Of a DNA stretch of 64,000 bases, positions 62,606 through 64,000 are shown one piece after another. Within the stretch, counting starts at the first letter, position 1. Each line of letters begins with the position of its first letter. Origin of the DNA: JBFAPK01 sp040676675. Lineage in GTDB: Bacteria > Actinomycetota > Actinomycetes > Mycobacteriales > Micromonosporaceae. The stretch covers positions 6,253-70,252 of the forward strand of contig NZ_JBFAPK010000046.1 in the NCBI RefSeq assembly GCF_040676675.1. The letters run 5' to 3'. The position numbers and the translations under genes were made by a program. The notes below the pieces were generated by a model. It was not told the origin of the DNA. It was given only the letters and a program-made list of their open reading frames with translations, and did not search any database.

Positions 62606-63934
62606 ATGCAGACCCGCACAGATCTGATCGAGGACCTCATGGGGCGGTTCCCGCACGTGCCGCGGGAAGCCGTGATCAAGGAGGACCTGCTGCGCGGCGG
62701 CATCGCGTTCGACGAGTCGGCGCTGACCGACAACGAGAACGGCGAGGTGAAGCCGAAGTCGTACTTCATCTTCTCGTTCGACCACCGCACGCTGCCCGAG
62801 CTCGGTACCGCCGCGCTGCGCCGGCCGCCGGAGGAGATCGTGCTCACCGGCGGCCCGTACGAGCTGCGCCGCACGGTGGTCTCCGTCCGGGTGAACCCGG
62901 ACTCGCCGTACCGGGTCGCGGACGCCGGCGACGGGGTGTTGCGGCTGCACCTGGACGGCCGCCCCATCGCCGACGTCGGGCTGCCGCCGATGCCCGAGTA
63001 CTACCGGCACACGCTGGCCAACGGCAAGTCGGTGATGGAGGTGGCGCCCACCATCCAGTGGGGTTACCTGATCTACCTGACCGTGTTCCGGGTCTGCCAG
63101 TACTTTGGCGCCAAGGAGGAGTGCCAGTACTGCGACATCAACCACAACTGGCGCCAGCACAAGGCGGCCGGCCGGCCGTACACCGGGGTGAAGCCGGTGG
63201 ACGAGGTGCTCGAGGCGATGGAGATCATCGACCGGTACGACACCGCGGGCGCGTCGCGGGCGTACACGCTGACGGGCGGCAGCGTCACCTCGAAGGTCGA
63301 CGGGCTGGCCGAGGCGGACTTCTACGGCCGGTACGCCAAGGCCATCGAGGAGCGGTTCCCGGGCCGGTGGATCGGCAAGGTGGTCGCGCAGGCCCTGCCC
63401 AAGGCCGACGTGCAGCGCTTCCACGACTACGGCATCCGCATCTACCACCCCAACTACGAGGTGTGGGACAAGCGCCTCTTCGAGCTCTACTGCCCGGGCA
63501 AGGAGCGGTACGTCGGCCGCGAGGAGTGGCACCGGCGCATCCTCGACTCGGCGGAGATCTTCGGCCCGCGCAACGTCATCCCGAACTTCGTGGCCGGCAT
63601 CGAGATGGCCGAGCCCTTCGGCTTCAAGACGGTGGACGAGGCGATCGCGTCGACCGGCGAGGGGTTGCAGTACTTCATGTCGCGCGGGATCACGCCGCGC
63701 TTCACCACCTGGTGCCCGGAGCCGACCACCCCGCTGGGCCGGACCAACCCGCAGGGCGCCCCGCTGGAGTACCACATCCGGCTGCTGGAGACCTACCGGG
63801 CCACGATGGAGGCGAACGGTCTCTCCAGCCCGCCCGGGTACGGGCCGCCCGGCGCCGGCAACGCGGTCTTCTCGGTCAGCTCGTTCATGGACAGCCTGCC
63901 GGCCGAGGCCGAGCCGGCCGCCGTCCCGAGCTGA
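62606..63934 (+). CDS. radical SAM protein with CX8CX2C cluster motif
   Basis: The 442-residue protein has a TIM-barrel radical SAM core starting near residue 150. The cluster motif reads RVCQYFGAKEECQYCDIN, with Cys164, Cys173 and Cys176, giving CX8CX2C in place of the usual CX3CX2C. Other recognisable core elements are TLTGGSVTS, the GG-like element of radical SAM proteins, and NYEVWDKRLFELYCPGKE. The extra N-terminal domain (1-150) has no familiar fold by eye. Further Cys residues lie near FELYCPG and TTWCPEPTTPLG. AGGAG precedes the ATG at 62606. The reaction is unknown, and no peptide or partner gene lies next to it within the window. Confidence 0.85.
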   Translation: MQTRTDLIEDLMGRFPHVPREAVIKEDLLRGGIAFDESALTDNENGEVKPKSYFIFSFDHRTLPELGTAALRRPPEEIVLTGGPYELRRTVVSVRVNPDSPYRVADAGDGVLRLHLDGRPIADVGLPPMPEYYRHTLANGKSVMEVAPTIQWGYLIYLTVFRVCQYFGAKEECQYCDINHNWRQHKAAGRPYTGVKPVDEVLEAMEIIDRYDTAGASRAYTLTGGSVTSKVDGLAEADFYGRYAKAIEERFPGRWIGKVVAQALPKADVQRFHDYGIRIYHPNYEVWDKRLFELYCPGKERYVGREEWHRRILDSAEIFGPRNVIPNFVAGIEMAEPFGFKTVDEAIASTGEGLQYFMSRGITPRFTTWCPEPTTPLGRTNPQGAPLEYHIRLLETYRATMEANGLSSPPGYGPPGAGNAVFSVSSFMDSLPAEAEPAAVPS

Positions 63935-63976
63935 CCGTTGGGTCGTCCCTCCCGACGGGGAGCGTGGGGGGGGGCG

Positions 63977-63997
63977 GCCCGCGGGGGCGCCGCGGGC
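63977..63997 (+). terminator. hairpin after the radical SAM gene
   Basis: GCCCGCGG (63977-63984) pairs with CCGCGGGC (63990-63997) over a five-base loop, about 43 bases past the stop codon, at the right edge of the window. Confidence 0.5.
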
Positions 63998-64000
63998 GCG

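Noticed and set aside
1..64000. Search for tRNA, rRNA, insertion sequences, integrase and attachment sites
   Set aside because: No transposase or recombinase motifs, no terminal inverted repeats and no tRNA-like cloverleaf sequences were recognised by eye.

Overview
The window is a very GC-rich actinomycete chromosome segment. Near-universal G/C third positions, frequent GTG and TTG starts, a conservon, AfsR/SARP and STAND regulators and diterpene genes all point to a filamentous actinobacterium, most likely of the Micromonosporaceae. The family-level placement is an inference. I see no rRNA, tRNA, CRISPR array, transposase or integrase. About forty genes are supported, plus one very small ORF.

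Layout. 1-3179: a partial PanE/ApbA-type reductase, an actinobacterial protein of unknown function, and a BNR-repeat protein paired with a MoaD/ThiS-like protein. 3253-3299 is a 20-bp-stem terminator. 3380-9361 (minus strand): an alpha/beta hydrolase, then a tightly overlapping operon of acyl carrier protein, active ketosynthase, ketosynthase-like partner with Ala in place of the active-site Cys, and an acyl-CoA/acyl-AMP ligase fused directly to a type II thioesterase. 9660-20850: a secreted murein endopeptidase, a large HEAT-repeat protein, two tandem LuxR-HTH regulators, an AfsR-like SARP regulator, and a membrane protein joining a cytoplasmic HTH to an extracytoplasmic Cys-bearing domain. 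21069-24982: a compact diterpene operon (P450, class I terpene synthase, class II cyclase). 25160-29093: a complete conservon (sensor kinase-like protein, roadblock protein, DUF742 protein, small GTPase), directly downstream of the diterpene genes and with its own promoter. 29333-42700: a possible leader peptide and hydrolase, then two giant exported proteins, a six-LamG protein of 2225 residues and an RHS protein of 1886 residues with an unrecognised glycine-rich tip. 42898-50539: a second SARP/NB-ARC/TPR regulator, a class C beta-lactamase-fold hydrolase, an SRPBCC protein, and an HTH/NB-ARC/TPR regulator. 50857-56776: a secreted PA14/beta-propeller/carbohydrate-binding/DUF1080 protein, then a TetR regulator divergent from a TIM-barrel protein and a fructosamine-kinase-like gene, with clear TetR-type operators in between. 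56791-63934: a phosphotransferase, a HAD hydrolase, a two-component system divergent from an ABC exporter pair, and a radical SAM protein with an unusual cysteine spacing.

How the genes work together. Three biosynthetic or secretion units stand out. The ketosynthase pair with ACP and ligase-thioesterase looks like a minimal, non-reducing, type II-like acyl-condensing system with no ketoreductase, dehydratase or acyltransferase nearby. The class II cyclase, class I synthase and P450 form a cyclise, ionise, oxidise diterpene route that must receive geranylgeranyl diphosphate from elsewhere. The LamG and RHS genes are a two-gene export unit resembling polymorphic-toxin or surface-filament loci. 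Large signal-integrating regulators lie between these units.
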